This document shows positions 1 to 12,416 of a stretch of DNA of 64,000 bases, one piece after another. The DNA comes from Melampsora larici-populina 98AG31 (Eukaryota; Basidiomycota; Pucciniomycetes; Pucciniales; Melampsoraceae): positions 323,251 to 387,250 of the forward strand of contig NW_006768837.1 of the NCBI RefSeq assembly GCF_000204055.1. Direction: 5' to 3'. Each line of letters starts with the position of its first letter. Within the stretch, counting starts at the first letter, position 1. The notes beneath the pieces were generated by a model. It worked only from the letters and a program-made list of their open reading frames with translations. It ran no database searches and was not told where the DNA came from. The translations under genes were made by a program, and so were the position numbers.

Positions 1-1959
1 ATCTCCTATTTAAATCTTTCTTTACATTTCCTTGATTTGAATCGGCTCAAATCGATGGAAATCATAACCTCATTGTAATCGCCAGATTCATCCATCTCAT
101 CGTTGTCTGTTTTTTGGTCCACTCCCTAATATCACTCGTATACGATGTAGTTTTTATCCCATCATTGTCTCCCAAAAGGATTACAGTATCTCCCAATGTC
201 TCTGTTATTTGTACTCACAACTGAACTGAAAAGTGTAAACTTGAAAGTACTGTTTTATTCATTTCAACTTCCTTGCCAAGTTCCCAATCCCTGAAATGTG
301 GATAATAAGAAAGTGCCAACGTGAGGCAATGAGTTTTTTGTAAAAATGCACCCCCATCGGGTTAAAATTCTCTCGATCTGCCTTTCCTCCCGATGATCCA
401 CACAGTTTTGCAACCTAGCGAGTCGTCTGATACACCAATTTTGTGATGTAAAAAATATATACCTGAAAGATACCGTTCATGTCGATGTTTTGTAGCTGGG
501 ATCCTATTTACTATGTACGTTTTCAAGATCTCAAAACGGAATCCTTGAGACAGACTGTGAAATTATGTATCCATTACATCGCTTTTGGACCGTAGTGTAT
601 GTAAATATATCCAAGCAACATCTTTACAATTTCCTCATATCGCATCCCATCATCTTGGATCATCGAGTGCGCAATGTATCGCTACATGTACCATATCTAA
701 AGAAGGACAAGCCAAGCGAGCGAGGCGACACAACAGGGATCGAAACGTTTTGCAATTTTGGTGTCCTCAAAGTATTTCAAGAGAGGATTGGGCGCTACTG
801 ACTAAGACTGTAGCCCACTTTCCTGTTGGCAAATCAAGGCAGAGTGACAAATCGAACGTGCTGAGGCTTACCGCTTGCATTCAGGGACAACCTTGGTCCA
901 GCTTAGGTTCAAAAATCGGGCAAGGAGGCTGCTGGTATCACCAATCGCTTGCTCAGTAAACGTCATCGATGATAAGAATGTGTGGAAAATTATTTATGTA
1001 GACATGATAAATCAGCCTTGCCTCGCATTAGGAAGACTGGTCTTGCCGGTAACACCCCCATCAGCTCCGCCACATACATCTTGACCAACAGCTCCTACAT
1101 AGGGGAACCTGTGACAAGTTTGCCTTTTCTGGTGCACCCAAATGATTGGAATTCGATGACCTCGTTTATCGCGTCCGATTATAGTAAAGTACAGTTTTCG
1201 CCTCTCCGACTAGCGTCCTTCATAGCCCTCTTCGTTCTCCGTGAGCGCTTTATGTCTTTGACAATGAATGGATACACCATACTAATCCAGGTGTTTGAAC
1301 AGAGATCGAACAAAAACCAAGGATATGGATGCAAAATTTCAGATGCTCGGTTTCGAAATATTCCACTTTGGGTCGAGTGGGCGAGCTCCATGGTCTGGGA
1401 ATGACGTTATACAGCGATCTCCTGTGTCGCGCTTCTTTGTGGGGGTATCATAGTGCGATCACCGAACTGGAAATCTGTACCTCGATCACGATCCCATCCA
1501 TTTCCGACCATGCCACATCGCGCAAGTTGCTGTAACCAACATTCTTAACGTTGAGTTAGCGGAGGACCTCCGCACTTCTCAATATATAGACACCTGTATG
1601 TGAGACGTTGCCCGGCTCTTTGCACTTTTAGGCTTCTCCTAACACCCAAAAATGGGTTGCAGTCGGGTGTGCTAAGCTATAGACATATTGTAAACGGGTT
1701 GGAGTGTGTTTCACTGCTTCCGAGTGCCTTCCGAACGCGGCCTTGGAAAACTTGTACCCCTTCATTAGCCTACTCCTCTGAGATCCCTGTCCCCCCATGG
1801 TATCCACTTTCGTCTCTTTCGTCAATAGCATACTTATACATACATTTCTTCATCATTTTGCTTCACTCTAATCATTGATAATCCAAAAAGTCGTCATTCA
1901 GACCTTCATAGCTCATACTACCGATAACAGAAGGGGATAATTCAATCCTTTCCATTGCG
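1..1959. other. Leading intergenic region, no supported gene
   Basis: Several short open frames occur on both strands, the longest at 982-1404 (+), but none has a recognisable domain, convincing codon structure or exon chain. I see no repeat with clear ends. The last few hundred bases are the 5' flank of the hexose transporter gene. A degenerate gene could be hidden here, but I cannot support one. Confidence 0.4.
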
Positions 1960-4900
1960 ATGTCTAAAAACATTTCAGGAAATGCTGGTGCAGTCCTACC
2001 CCCTGCTTCAACCCGGGCAAAACTTGTAGGGATCGCCATGGCGCTTTTTGCTGCATTCGGAGGGTTAGTAACTTCTACACATCTATTTTTGATGAGTTTT
2101 TGATAATGATGCTCTATGACGGAGATCAATGTTTGCTGACTAAACTTTTCCGATGAAATGACTTTTACATTCCCTTACATCAATATCTATTGAAAAATTG
2201 AAACAAAATTGCGCTCCGTTTGTGGCATTTTTTCTCCCTGCGATCAAACTACACCAGTTATCTGTACGGGTATGACACGGTAAGATTTGATTTTTCTACT
2301 GGGTTCACCCTGGGATAACCTGGGGTCAGGCATAGTCGTTCTCTAGACGATGCATTCTAATCACCTTCAAAGCACTTGTAGGGATATATCTCGGGGACTA
2401 AGGAAATGCCCTACTGGTCAGTATTATCTCGCGCTGTGAAGCCTGACACTGGGCTTCAACCTACATACATGAAAGGGTGACAACTGACGCAGTTTTATTC
2501 CTATGATATCATGTAATGCAAATGGGGCATATGATGTATTTCTCTCCGCTTCGACACCAATTGCGTTAAATCAACTTTTGTGTCAACACAGGCTCCAAAA
2601 GTTTGGAGAGCCAGACGGTTCCGGGAAATATATTGTTTGCAACCTTTTTCCAATCATCACTTTCCCTGACAAATTCCATCTCACTGAACGCTCATATACC
2701 CCTTTTCAGCTGTCAACCGTTAACAACTCATTGGTCACTTCGATTTTGTCTGTCGGAACATTCTTTGGAGCCTTGTTGGCTTCCCCGGTCGGCGACTTAC
2801 GTAAGCTTTCCTGACTGTTACTCTCGAGGGTAGTGATTATTGATTCCACACAACTTCTCTTGTACACCCTTTACGTTTGATCCCTATCAACGATAGTTGG
2901 CCGAAGATGGGGTGTGATCGTATCATGCGGTGTGTTTTCGATTGGGGTGGCACTTCAAGCAGCTTCGTCAAGCATTCCCATGTTCGCTGTCGGTAGAGTC
3001 TTTGCCGGGTTGGGAGTCGGATCGACTTCCTGCCTAGTTCCAATGTATCAATCGGAATGTGCACCGTTCGTGTATTTTTTATCATGTCAAGAAAACCAAG
3101 CATAGTCAGACTGACTCGCTCCTCGGATCGTCTAATTCTATGAGACAGAAAATGGATCAGGGGTGCCGTTGTGGCATGTTATGTGAGTCAAATCTCCATG
3201 GTGCCTCCCTTACCAGTGAGGTTTCATTCTTTCCAAATTACGAAGCTTATACTTTTTCGGTCATCACCTTTGAACCTATCAGCAATGGGCAATTACCATT
3301 GGATTGCTTATTGCAGCTGTGGTAGTCAATGTGACCAAGCTTCGCCCTGATGCTAGCTGTTATCGAATTCCGATTGGCTTGGAGGTCAGTTCCATCTTTG
3401 CGCTCTTTTCGAATCAATCCAAGGACTGCAAAACTCAAGTAGCTGGAAACCATATCCTCCGTGACACTTGGACCAATAGTTCATCTGGGCCACCATACTC
3501 TCACTTGGAATGTTCATTCTTCCAGAATCCCCCAAGTATCTTATCCTCAAAGGTCGGGAGTCCGAGGCGCGGCTGGCTCTTGGACGTTTGTTATCACTGC
3601 CAGCTGATTCGGAGCAAGTGGCGAGAGAATACGACGAGGTAAACGATTCGCTCGTGCTTGAACGCACGATCGGGGCTGGCTCCTATGCAGATTGCTTCAA
3701 GTCAGGAAAAGGCAGGTACCGCCTCCGAACCCTCACCGGAATGGGTGTTCAGGCTCTTCAACAGCTATCTGGGTTTGTCGTCTTTTCTCTATCAAGTTTT
3801 CACGTCAGCTAGCTCAATTCTTGAAAAGGAAACATCACACTGATTCATCAATCTCACTTTCTTCTCAATATAATTTAGTGTCAACTTCATTTTCTATTAT
3901 GGTACTTCGTTGAGTTCAAATTCCACTTCAATATAATCTCGGATAGTTTGTGAACAAGTTGCTTTGATGATCACAGCTTTTTCAAGAAAAGTGGGGTCAA
4001 TGATCCGTTCACTATAAATGTCATCACTAATGTGGTATGTCAATTTTGTTTCTCAACAATTATATCTGAACATTGAAAGCACTGGGACTCACAAAACATT
4101 TCACCGGGTGTGGCTTGTTATCGTCTCGCCCTTTGATCTTCCTAGGTCAATGTGGTGATGACTATTCCGGGAATCTGGGCTGTCGACAAGTCTGGGCGGA
4201 GAATGTCACTTTTGATGGGAGGAGTTCAGTAATCATTTCCCTCAGAAATTGGAGATGCAAAGCTCGTCGACTTGATGCTGACTCGCACATCGTACGTACG
4301 TAGGCGCTGATGGCTTCTTGCGAGTTTGTGGTTGCAATTCTCGGAATAGTAGTCTCTGGTGACAACCCTGCTGGTCAACATTCCTTGATTGCATTCGTTT
4401 GTATTTACCTTGGGGCATTTGCTGCCAGTTGGGTGAGTCGCTAGCATATCCTGAGTGGTGCGATATCGATAGTATTGAATGTTTTTCTTCACTCCTCCCG
4501 ATATACGCATTGGACGGCCTTAGGGACCGATCCCCTGGTCAGTATTTCCATATTCTATAGCGATAGAGGAGCAAAACTAACTCAGACCTTCAAACTTCTT
4601 CAGGGTAGTGACAAGTGAAATTTATCCATTGGCTATCAGGGCGAAAGCCATGTCGCTTTCAACAGCTTCGAATTGGGCTTTGTGAGCCTTCTTTATCATT
4701 GTTTCATCATTTTCCTACGCTGATTATGTTTGCTGCGCATCAAACTTGTCATTTTCGACTTCCTCAAGAAATTTTGCCATCGGATTCTCAACCCCGTATC
4801 TTGTTGACTCTGGACCCGGTAAAGCAGGGCTAGGCTCTAATGTATTTTTCATATGGGGTGGTCTTTGCTCACTGTGCTTCGTGTTCACCTTTTTCTGGTG

Positions 4901-5227
4901 CGTACAATGTGATCTCTTCTTCAACGAATGACATTGTTTTCCTAGTGTTCAAGTACCCCTCATGGTAGGGGTTCTTGAGAGATGTTCCGCACTAAATCAG
5001 ATTCCGTACTTTGGCTCCTTTGCAGTATTCCTGAGACGAAGGGATTATCACTCGAGCAGGTCGACGACTTATACCAAAACAGTTCCATCCTTGGGTCAGA
5101 CTCATACCGCCGAAAACTTTTAACAGCAGAAGCAACCAATGTAGCTTTTGGGAATGGCGAAGCTGGAAACAGCCAAGAATTGATGACTGTAGATGGGAAA
5201 AGCGAGGAGAAGATTGAGCAATTATGA
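1960..5227 (+). CDS. Hexose transporter, MFS sugar-porter family (HXT1-like)
   Basis: This gene encodes a proton-coupled sugar porter of the plasma membrane, probably taking up glucose or fructose. I read 17 exons that splice in frame to about 530 residues, the usual length for the family. The first exons are 1960-2063, 2258-2279, 2382-2416, 2592-2634 and 2710-2800; the last runs from about 5026 to the stop at 5227. Family signatures appear in order: LYGYDTGYISG in helix 1, the loop 2-3 motif LGRRWG, VPMYQSE, the PESPKYL motif after helix 6, QQLSGVNFIFYYG in helix 7, DKSGRR in loop 8-9 and PETKGLSLEQ after helix 12. No stop or frameshift is needed anywhere. The closest characterised type I know is the rust hexose transporter HXT1 of Uromyces fabae, which acts in haustoria; equivalence is inferred. 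Two exons are microexons of about 22 and 14 bases. The start is the first ATG that precedes the conserved N-terminal segment in frame. Confidence 0.93.
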
Positions 5228-6266
5228 TTTCTTGTCTAACAGTTTCTCTGGTTTTTCTTTCTTGGCATATTTCTCTTCTCACCTTTTATTTCGTTGGCTT
5301 TGTGCGTTGTACATATCTTGATGGTATGAAATGCGCGTTTCAACTATTTCACTCCTGGTCAGATCAACACTCATGTAGAACCACTTTATCTTATTTGATG
5401 TTTCGCTTGGGTATTGGGTCATTTGGGAATTTGTTTTTATATAGTCACTCTACTTATCCTTTCAAGATACACAAGTAATTCTTTCATTCACCACATTTGC
5501 TGCGTCGAATCAATCGCAGTTCTGGTCCCACAAGGACCTCACCTCACTATTTCTTCACCAAAGTTCAGAATGGCCACATAAATTATAAAACAGGCGAAAT
5601 AGGACAAATTACAGTTCAACTCGACGGGCAAATGTTTGGTAGTAGGTTAGCGTCGGGCATGTTTATGGAGAAGACCAACCCATATTACATACCTCTTCTT
5701 CATTATGTACTAGACCGGTATCGAGTTGTCTCCCAGCCTGCTATCATGTGACTGATATGTACACAAGATTTCCAGAAACTACTGTACCGACCCGCAAAAT
5801 TTGACTCCGTATGCAGCGTGACATGGTAAGTCTCAAAGCTGTAGGACTCAAAGTTGTAGGAAGTATGCTTGAACAACTTTTCGGGCACGATGTGGTCACG
5901 TTTAGTGAGATGCAAAAAGGAATGTTGATTATTAATCATCTAATGGTAGATAAGGAAAGTACAAATGAAATCTTGTACAAGTGCACAAGGCTGACTGAAT
6001 CTCAGTGGGCACAATTATGGTACGAAATATAAGTAACTGTAATATCGAAATATAACTTCATAAGTAACTGCAATGTTATATGATGCGAGTGGCATACACA
6101 TTGGCGTGGTTGCGAATACAGATATGTGAGGGCAGAGGAAAAAAAGTACTTGTATGACAGTATCAAGTCTCCTAGTAGCTCACCCTGCCAATCTGAGTAA
6201 GCAGTCAGCGGGCAAGACCTGGTGGAGCGATAGCGAACAACCGAGAAGCACCAGTTGAATCCAAGA
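5228..6266. other. Intergenic region between convergent genes
   Basis: This is the shared 3' flank of the transporter (+) and the esterase (-). Open frames at 5224-5478, 5497-5751 and 5811-6032 have no domain or exon continuation that I can recognise. I see no repeat with defined ends. Confidence 0.5.
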
Positions 6267-8305
6267 TTATGCACGTATGACGTTTCGAAGCAAGACCGCC
6301 AATTTGTGATGTACATATGTCGTAGGATGGAGGGTGTCCCAAAACAGGTATTCATTGGGATGCGCGCATACAGAATTATGAGCATAACAAGGCTGGTCAA
6401 CCACCGAGAAACCATAGTTGATAGGATTTGCCACAAAGTCTTGCCATAGGGCCGGGATGTCGTAAGTAAAAACGCGTTGATCAGGAAGAAGTTTAGTCTG
6501 GAAATCTGCCAAGTTATTTGAAAATCGGTTGTTGAACATTTGACTCAAGTTGTCCAATGTCTGAAGCGATCGAGTGTTACCTTTCACAGCGCGGATGTTA
6601 ACAAGAAGGAGTGGACCAGGAGGGATTGGTAAGAGCAGGATGTCCGGAGGAGGCCCAGCGAATGCATCTGATCGTGCAAGGTTGCCAACGACATTAAAAA
6701 TCTGATCAACGCTTGCATTGATACTACTTTGAGCAGACAACATCGAGTCGTGAGCCTCTACCGCCGTTTGGGCCTTCATCTCAGCCTTCAGCACCTTGTT
6801 CCAAATCTACACCGCACATCGTCAGCCTCCATAAATTCATTTGAGACATGAACAGTCCTACTAACCTTAGTAAGACTGTTAAGTCCAACCCAGGCGGCCA
6901 CCATACTCTTGCCTGCAAAAGGGCCAGCACCAGGTGAATGGGATTTCAAATCAGACGCGAAGGCGTCGATCTGTTGATCGAAGTCGGGTACATCAGCTGC
7001 ACTGATGCTATTGTCAACAGTAGCGCTACCTGTTTCGAATAGTAAAGAGCAATTAGTCAACATAATTTGGGCGCAAGTTCAACGACACCAAATACACCGA
7101 CCGTATGCATAATTCACAAGCGTAGTCCGTCTTCCACCTGGTCCGATCATCTGAGAGAGGTATTCATTCCAAACGTAGCCATCTGTCCAGCGCCCTAAGA
7201 GTTCACGGAATAGTCAGAAAACACTACAGGTTGGTTGTATCCTCAAACCAATTGCTAAGCACGAGAGAAGCAGACCTTTGAAATACGGAGGTCGTTTAAG
7301 ACTTGCTTGATATAGTGCTGGACGTGCGTGGGCATTGTCGCAGTAGGAGGCTCCGAATACAACCAAGCTGTCGTACCCATTTATGCCACCACGCAGGCCA
7401 TTGTCCGGCCCAATAGGACCGTTATCGAAGGGGCCTGGGTCATCCGAACCGGTTCCATTCCGAGCCGAACCAAGGCCAGATCGTGCAATCACGTCTCCGT
7501 CATCGCCAGCGAATTTTTCGGTGGATCTAAGGTGTCGGATGTGTATGTACACAACCACCCCAATAGCTGCGCCAATCAAGATGCAGCCAATCAGACCGAG
7601 GATAATGAGGCGAGAGGTACTGAGACGCTTGGGTTTGGGTGTGGGAGGAGAAACTGGGATAGCGAAAATTTCTTTGGCTTGGGGCGTATCGGATTCCAAA
7701 CTGTCGCAAGTTGAGTCATTTGGAGAAGATGGATTGCGAATCTGGACAGGGGAGCCGGTAGAGTCTGATTGGAGGTAAGTTTGATACTGGGGATCATGGC
7801 GATTCCCGTGTTGAGCGATGGATGACGTAGCAGACGAGGGAAAGTAAAGATGATGTTGAGAAGTCATTTTGGTTGGTAAATGAAAAGGCTTGCGTGGATA
7901 AGTCTGCTCAGAGGGAGAGGCCCGGAGCAAACCTTGCTCTGCTGGATCAACGAGAGTGATGGAGGAGAGATAATGAGGCTGAGTATCACTTGGTAAAAGT
8001 AGCTGGGAGGTCGACTCCGGGCGGGAGAAGCTCCCGTCGCTGCAAGAGGACGTATGCGCAAGAGGTATATAAGGTAAATAACAGTTATCAGCTTCAGGTT
8101 TGAAACCTGGGTGGACATGTGGCAATGCGGATGGTGGCCTGGTGCTGCTTCGATCTGGATTCGGAAGACCGGTATTTGTATCAATTTGTGCTTGACTGGG
8201 ACGATTTGCATGTGCAAGACCCTTTAGATCAGTAGCAGCGAGCGGATGGGCAGCATTGCCGCTGGCCATTGTCAAAGTTGTAGCTAAGGTTCTATTCGAA
8301 GACAT
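6267..8305 (-). CDS. SGNH/GDSL hydrolase, CE16-like acetylesterase with N-terminal membrane anchor
   Basis: Four exons (8305-7276, 7194-7102, 7029-6866, 6806-6267) join in frame to 608 residues. The enzyme should hydrolyse acetyl or other acyl esters, probably on cell-wall or plant polysaccharides. After about 235 Ser/Pro-rich residues there is a single hydrophobic helix (LIILGLIGCILIGAAIGVVV), then the catalytic domain. Block I is DSLVVFGASYCDN, with the nucleophile serine in GAS where GDS is usual. WTDGYVWNEYL follows, then the block III-like WVGLNS, and WDTLHPT holds the Asp and His of the triad, as in CE16 enzymes. The missing signal peptide plus the internal helix suggests a type II membrane protein with an extracytoplasmic catalytic domain; most CE16 enzymes known to me are simply secreted. 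No lesions were seen. The substrate is unknown. Confidence 0.87.
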
Positions 8306-9012
8306 AAGCGACTATGTCAGTATTCCTAGCGATGATTTGTTGATGTCGCATCGCAAAATGGACGACGCGCAAGACACACCCGAATTGACGCACCCAAGTG
8401 TTCAAAGGGACTGAGGCTGCAGCGGAGCTAGATAGTGAGCCGGAAGAGTCCACTGCCTAGGAACCGTTCAGCGCGCACTCGGCTCCAAAGTACGATGAGT
8501 CAGATGGCCGCTCGGGTAACTGAGTGGTGGGCACAGTGAAGCGATATGTAGAAGAATTTGATGGTTGATCCTTGACAAAGCCTAAGAAGATTATGTTTGT
8601 AAGTCAATCGAAGATTAGGAAGGAAAATGGTGAATCAAGCTTTGAATTGTTTTCTGCAGAGAAATGCTGTGCTGGTCCCAGCGCCCGCGCCCACCTTTTT
8701 TGAATGAGTTTTGTAGTGACTTGATCCTTGTCAAACGAACGGCACACAAATGGAAGTGGAAAACTTTCAGAAAAGAAAAGACAATGTAGTCTGATAGAGT
8801 CTTATGACAGAGGTCATACGGTGTTGAAGAAATACAGAGTCAAGAGCGTCATACCTGACAAGTCAATGACAGACCGGTTAAACATAGCCTGGAAGTGAGA
8901 GAGAAACTTCAAATGACAAGAGAGTCAAGGAAACCGAAACGATGCCCACAGGCGTGAGCTGTGCGGACAGAGTTACGAGAGTCACAAGATAAAAAATCAA
9001 ATGTAGGTATGT
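8306..9012. other. 5' flank of the esterase gene
   Basis: This holds the upstream region of the minus-strand esterase. I see no gene, tRNA or repeat with defined ends. Confidence 0.45.
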
Positions 9013-9598
9013 ATGCGGCAAATCCAGAACCGCAACGAGCATCGGGATCCAGATGAAGGCAATCTGGATTCTCGTTCTATACAGTCGAGTGTAAGTGAGA
9101 CTCGTTATGATAAATGTACTGCTTCACAAACACATCGTTTCGAAGCAGTTTACGCTTGGGACGAATCAAAAGTCTATGTAGCGTTTCGATTGGAAACCGG
9201 GATAGCCTATATACGACCGACAAGCTCCCAGAGCTGGTCATTCATGTTGCGAAGCGATGTAAATCTAGACAATAACGCTGATGACGGCCCTGCGGATGAA
9301 TTTCACATCAACTCCAAGAATGGAATAACATACGTGAGTAGATGAAGATATGGGCGATGGAAAAGGTAAAGGATAAAGACTTTGTGGATGAGGTATTAAC
9401 CAAAACCTTCCGCCAGATTGGGTTTTCGGTACTAGGGGTTGGGCGAAATTTCCATGTGCTGATGAGTCGAAAGGAGTTAAGTTTGAGTTAAATGCCGCAG
9501 GGCAAGACGGTGATATTCGGATATCTCACTTGCTCTGGTCATCAAGCAACCCCCTGCTGATCCTTTTGGGGCTATTCAAGCTTGAGAGTGTTGAGACT
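9013..9598 (+). pseudogene. Interrupted protein-coding fragment of unknown function
   Basis: An open frame from the ATG at 9013 reaches a donor-like GTGAGT near 9337. Downstream, the frame beginning with DWVFGTRGWAKF at about 9418 is open and looks coding through RISHLLW until it runs into a transposon at 9599. The two segments do not join cleanly at the obvious splice sites, because the phase is off by one. I recognise no family. The likeliest reading is a gene broken by insertion of the neighbouring element; it could instead be a short gene with an exon I failed to place. Confidence 0.35.
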
Positions 9599-10847
9599 CA
9601 TGGGGTGGGCGTGGCGCAGAAAGCGCGCCTTTTGAGCGCACCCGGGCGTAGGCGTGAGGGCGCGCCGGGAAAGTTGAAATATGGGGTAGGCGCGCCCTTT
9701 GAGCAAGTACTGTTGGTCAAGTTCAAACAAGTCGAGTGCAAGAAATTGATCGAGCAAATCTTACAATACTACACCTCAGAGAGCTATTTTGAGATGGTCT
9801 CCAAATGTAATTCATATTTTTGGAGTGACAACAATACTGATTGAGTCTGACTTTGTGGATACAGCATCTTTGGCAATGGACTATTGGTTGAAAGTGACTG
9901 ATGATCTACAGACACACAAGCTCAAGCAAGACGTTTGCAATCAAGTTATTAGAGATAATTGCTCATGCCACCAGTGTTGAAGGCCTTTTTTTGGGAATGT
10001 CTTTTCAAAAGACCACGTCAGGACTTTGCATGGAAGTTGATACATTGCAGATGATCTCTCAGATCAAAATGGATCTTCAAGCCAAAAACTCAAGTGGTCT
10101 ATTAGGGTGTACAAATATGACTTCTGCCAAATCTCAGAGAGTTTGACAGAAGGTCTCACAGAATGACAGATACCAAAATTTGGCGGGATCTGTTGTTGGT
10201 TGCAAATATCAAGGCAGACAGAGCAACAGAACAACAGATCACACCAAAATTTTGGTATCTGTTGTTCTGCAAAACCTTCTGTCAAAGTCTCTGAAATTTG
10301 ACAGAAGTCATATTTGTACACCCTATATCTACAGTCAAAAGCACAAAAGATAATGCTCTGAAAGATGAGATCAAAAGAGATGTACAGTTTGAAGACCTTG
10401 ACCAGCTTCAAGAATTTGAAGACAGAGTCCTTTTTGGTGATCTGGCGGAACTCAATGACATTCCAATTGAGGAACAAAGTACATAGAATCTTTGTTTGAC
10501 CTCACTTTGTTCAATAACTCTAATCAAGTATCTACAGATGTCATGGTAGTGGATGATTCTGACAATGAATCATGGGACAAAGTTGATCTCTTCAGCCAAT
10601 TTTTAACACTTTCTTTGACCTTTATTCAAGTAATACATCATCTGCAAGAATTGATGTTCCCCTTCTAACACTTTGAACAGTTCTTTTGTTCTTTTGCCAT
10701 TGTTTTTTTATCATTTTTTTGACTTTCATTTTATTTTATTGATTTTTTTTTGGTTTTGTGTACTCAAAAGGCGCGCTCTTGGCGCCCTCACCATAGGTGC
10801 GCCTTTGAAAAAGTTGAAAAGGCGTGCTGGGTGCGCCCACCACGTGA
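9599..10847. mobile_element. Non-autonomous Mutator-like element with 9-bp target duplication
   Basis: The 9-bp sequence GTTGAGACT occurs directly outside both ends, at 9590-9598 and 10848-10856. The ends are imperfect inverted repeats: the left starts CATGGGGTGGGCG and the reverse complement of the right starts TCACGTGGTGGGCG. G+C-rich subterminal stretches follow with GGCGCGCC-like motifs on both sides (about 9610-9710 and 10763-10840), unlike the AT-rich core. A 9-bp duplication is typical of the Mutator superfamily. No transposase frame is present inside, so the element would need help in trans. A second, smaller element is nested at 10104-10324. Confidence 0.7.
10104..10324. mobile_element. 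Fold-back MITE with TA target duplication
   Basis: The whole stretch is one imperfect palindrome: about 100 bases from 10104 pair with their reverse complement ending at 10324, around a short loop. The tips read GGGTGTACAAATATGAC on both arms and are flanked by TA on each side, as for Tc1/mariner-type insertions. It has no coding capacity. It is nested in the larger element at 9599-10847. Confidence 0.75.
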
Positions 10848-11071
10848 GTTGAGACTTGAGAGTCAGAGGCTCCACTCATATGCCACACAGGCCCCGGAGT
10901 TGCATATATCCCCAGAGCTTATCAGAAAATCCAGTGCTTCATGAAATCTGAGAGCCCCACATGAGGCCTGAGTTTTGCACAGTACCACAGTGAATTTGTA
11001 CAATATGACCAACTGTGTGCGCAGGGTGAGACACTTACACAAAGTTTGAAAGGATCAAGAATCCCCTATAA

Positions 11072-11319
11072 TACAGCTGTTGTAAGATCTATTGGCATAT
11101 TTTGAGAGCTTTGTGTTGTGGCTAGATTTAATGCGGAGGTCAAAAACTTGAAAACCCCCTTTTGTGATTGATAACTCTACTACCCATTGGGCCAATCTGC
11201 TCCAGGACAATGAAGTTCAGTCTGAAAGTGATATGATTTTGAGTTTTTGACTCCAAAATTTAAATCTGGCAACAACAAGCCTTTTCAAAAATCTGCCATT
11301 AGATCTTACAACAGCTGTA
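11072..11319. mobile_element. Short inverted-repeat element, probable MITE
   Basis: The ends are inverted copies beginning TACAGCTGTTGTAAGATCTA; similarity continues about 90 bases inward on both arms with mismatches. I could not find a clear target-site duplication, so the family is unassigned. It lies 20 bases from the start of the next element. Confidence 0.5.
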
Positions 11320-11341
11320 ATAATGGTTGTAGGTAATGCTA

Positions 11342-12416
11342 CGGTGGCCAAGGACAGACAAATGCACCATAACCTCAAAATGCACAAATTCCTGGTGGAA
11401 CTCCCCCTGAAGGCCCGGTTAAACATATCCCAAGCCCCAGTCTGTTGCACCCGACAAACAACCCTCACTTGAATCCTTGATGTCACTTGATTTTGTTTTT
11501 TGTTCAAATGTTCTCCTTTTATATCATTATGTGTTTGATCAGTCATGGCTGATGTTTTCCTTTCCAGATCATAGATAATTATTTGCTACAGCAAACCATC
11601 CAGCAAAATTTCAGTTGTTCCAACAAAAACCTACACAGATTTCTTGTATTCAAGTATGATTTTTGGAAGCTCAACACAATGGTGGATACAATATAGCCCT
11701 TTAAACACATGATCACCTATGAGAGTTAATTGCCCAATACAAAGATGTTACTTGAGCTGATGGTTGTTTTTCAAACAATCAATTTAATACATCTCAACTC
11801 TTCTACAAGAATGGCTTGAAATACGGATAAATGATTGATGTGTTCAGATTGCACTGGAATACCTTTTGCTTAAAATGGTCCAAAAGCCATACTTATTGTA
11901 GTGATGGATTGAAAAATACCAGTGCAAATTGGGTTGGTATCAAGTTGACTGGCATTTGGCTCACAACTCAGAAGCAGTAACATCTGTCACACTCACACCC
12001 AGCGCCTTTTTTGTGGCCCAGGGTGTGGCCAGGGTCATGGCCTAGCATGGTGTAGCCCAGTGTGGCCTTCCATTCAATGAACCTCACCTCCTCATTTTTG
12101 GTTGCTACTCCCTGCTTAAGACAATCTTTAGGGGGGCTTTGACTGGATTTCATGCCCTGTGAAGGCCATGAAGGGGTTAGTGTGAGGGCAACTGCATGGC
12201 CCAAGCCCTGGCCCTTGCCATGTGCCCCTCCAGGGCGCCTTGTGGCACCAGGTGTGAGCATGGAACATCTGTACCATGGATAATAAGTGAAAGGATCACC
12301 CAGGGTCCGCGTAACAGACCAAGGCTCAGGATATGTTCAATGGGGCTTTCAGGGGAGTTTCACACATGATTTTTGCATTTTGAGGTTATGGCACCTTTGT
12401 CCGTCCTTGGCCACCC
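11342..12416. mobile_element. TIR element with TA duplication (non-autonomous)
   Basis: The terminal inverted repeats begin CGGTGGCCAAGGACAGACAA and extend at least 45 bases, including a CATAACCTCAAAATGCA segment; TA flanks both ends. There is no transposase frame. A truncated, inverted relative lies at about 27.66-28.10 kb and also shares the sequence outside the right terminus, so the two copies arose by duplication of a larger block rather than by two insertions. A 276-bp element is nested at 11988-12263. Confidence 0.65.
11988..12263. mobile_element. 276-bp nested MITE with 9-bp target duplication
   Basis: AACATCTGT flanks both ends (11979-11987 and 12264-12272). The termini are inverted: the left starts CACACTCACACC and the reverse complement of the right starts CCATGCTCACACC. 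The relative at 27.9 kb carries the same surrounding sequence with one AACATCTGT and no insert, so it acts as an empty site. The 9-bp duplication again points to a Mutator-type transposase. No coding capacity. Confidence 0.78.
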
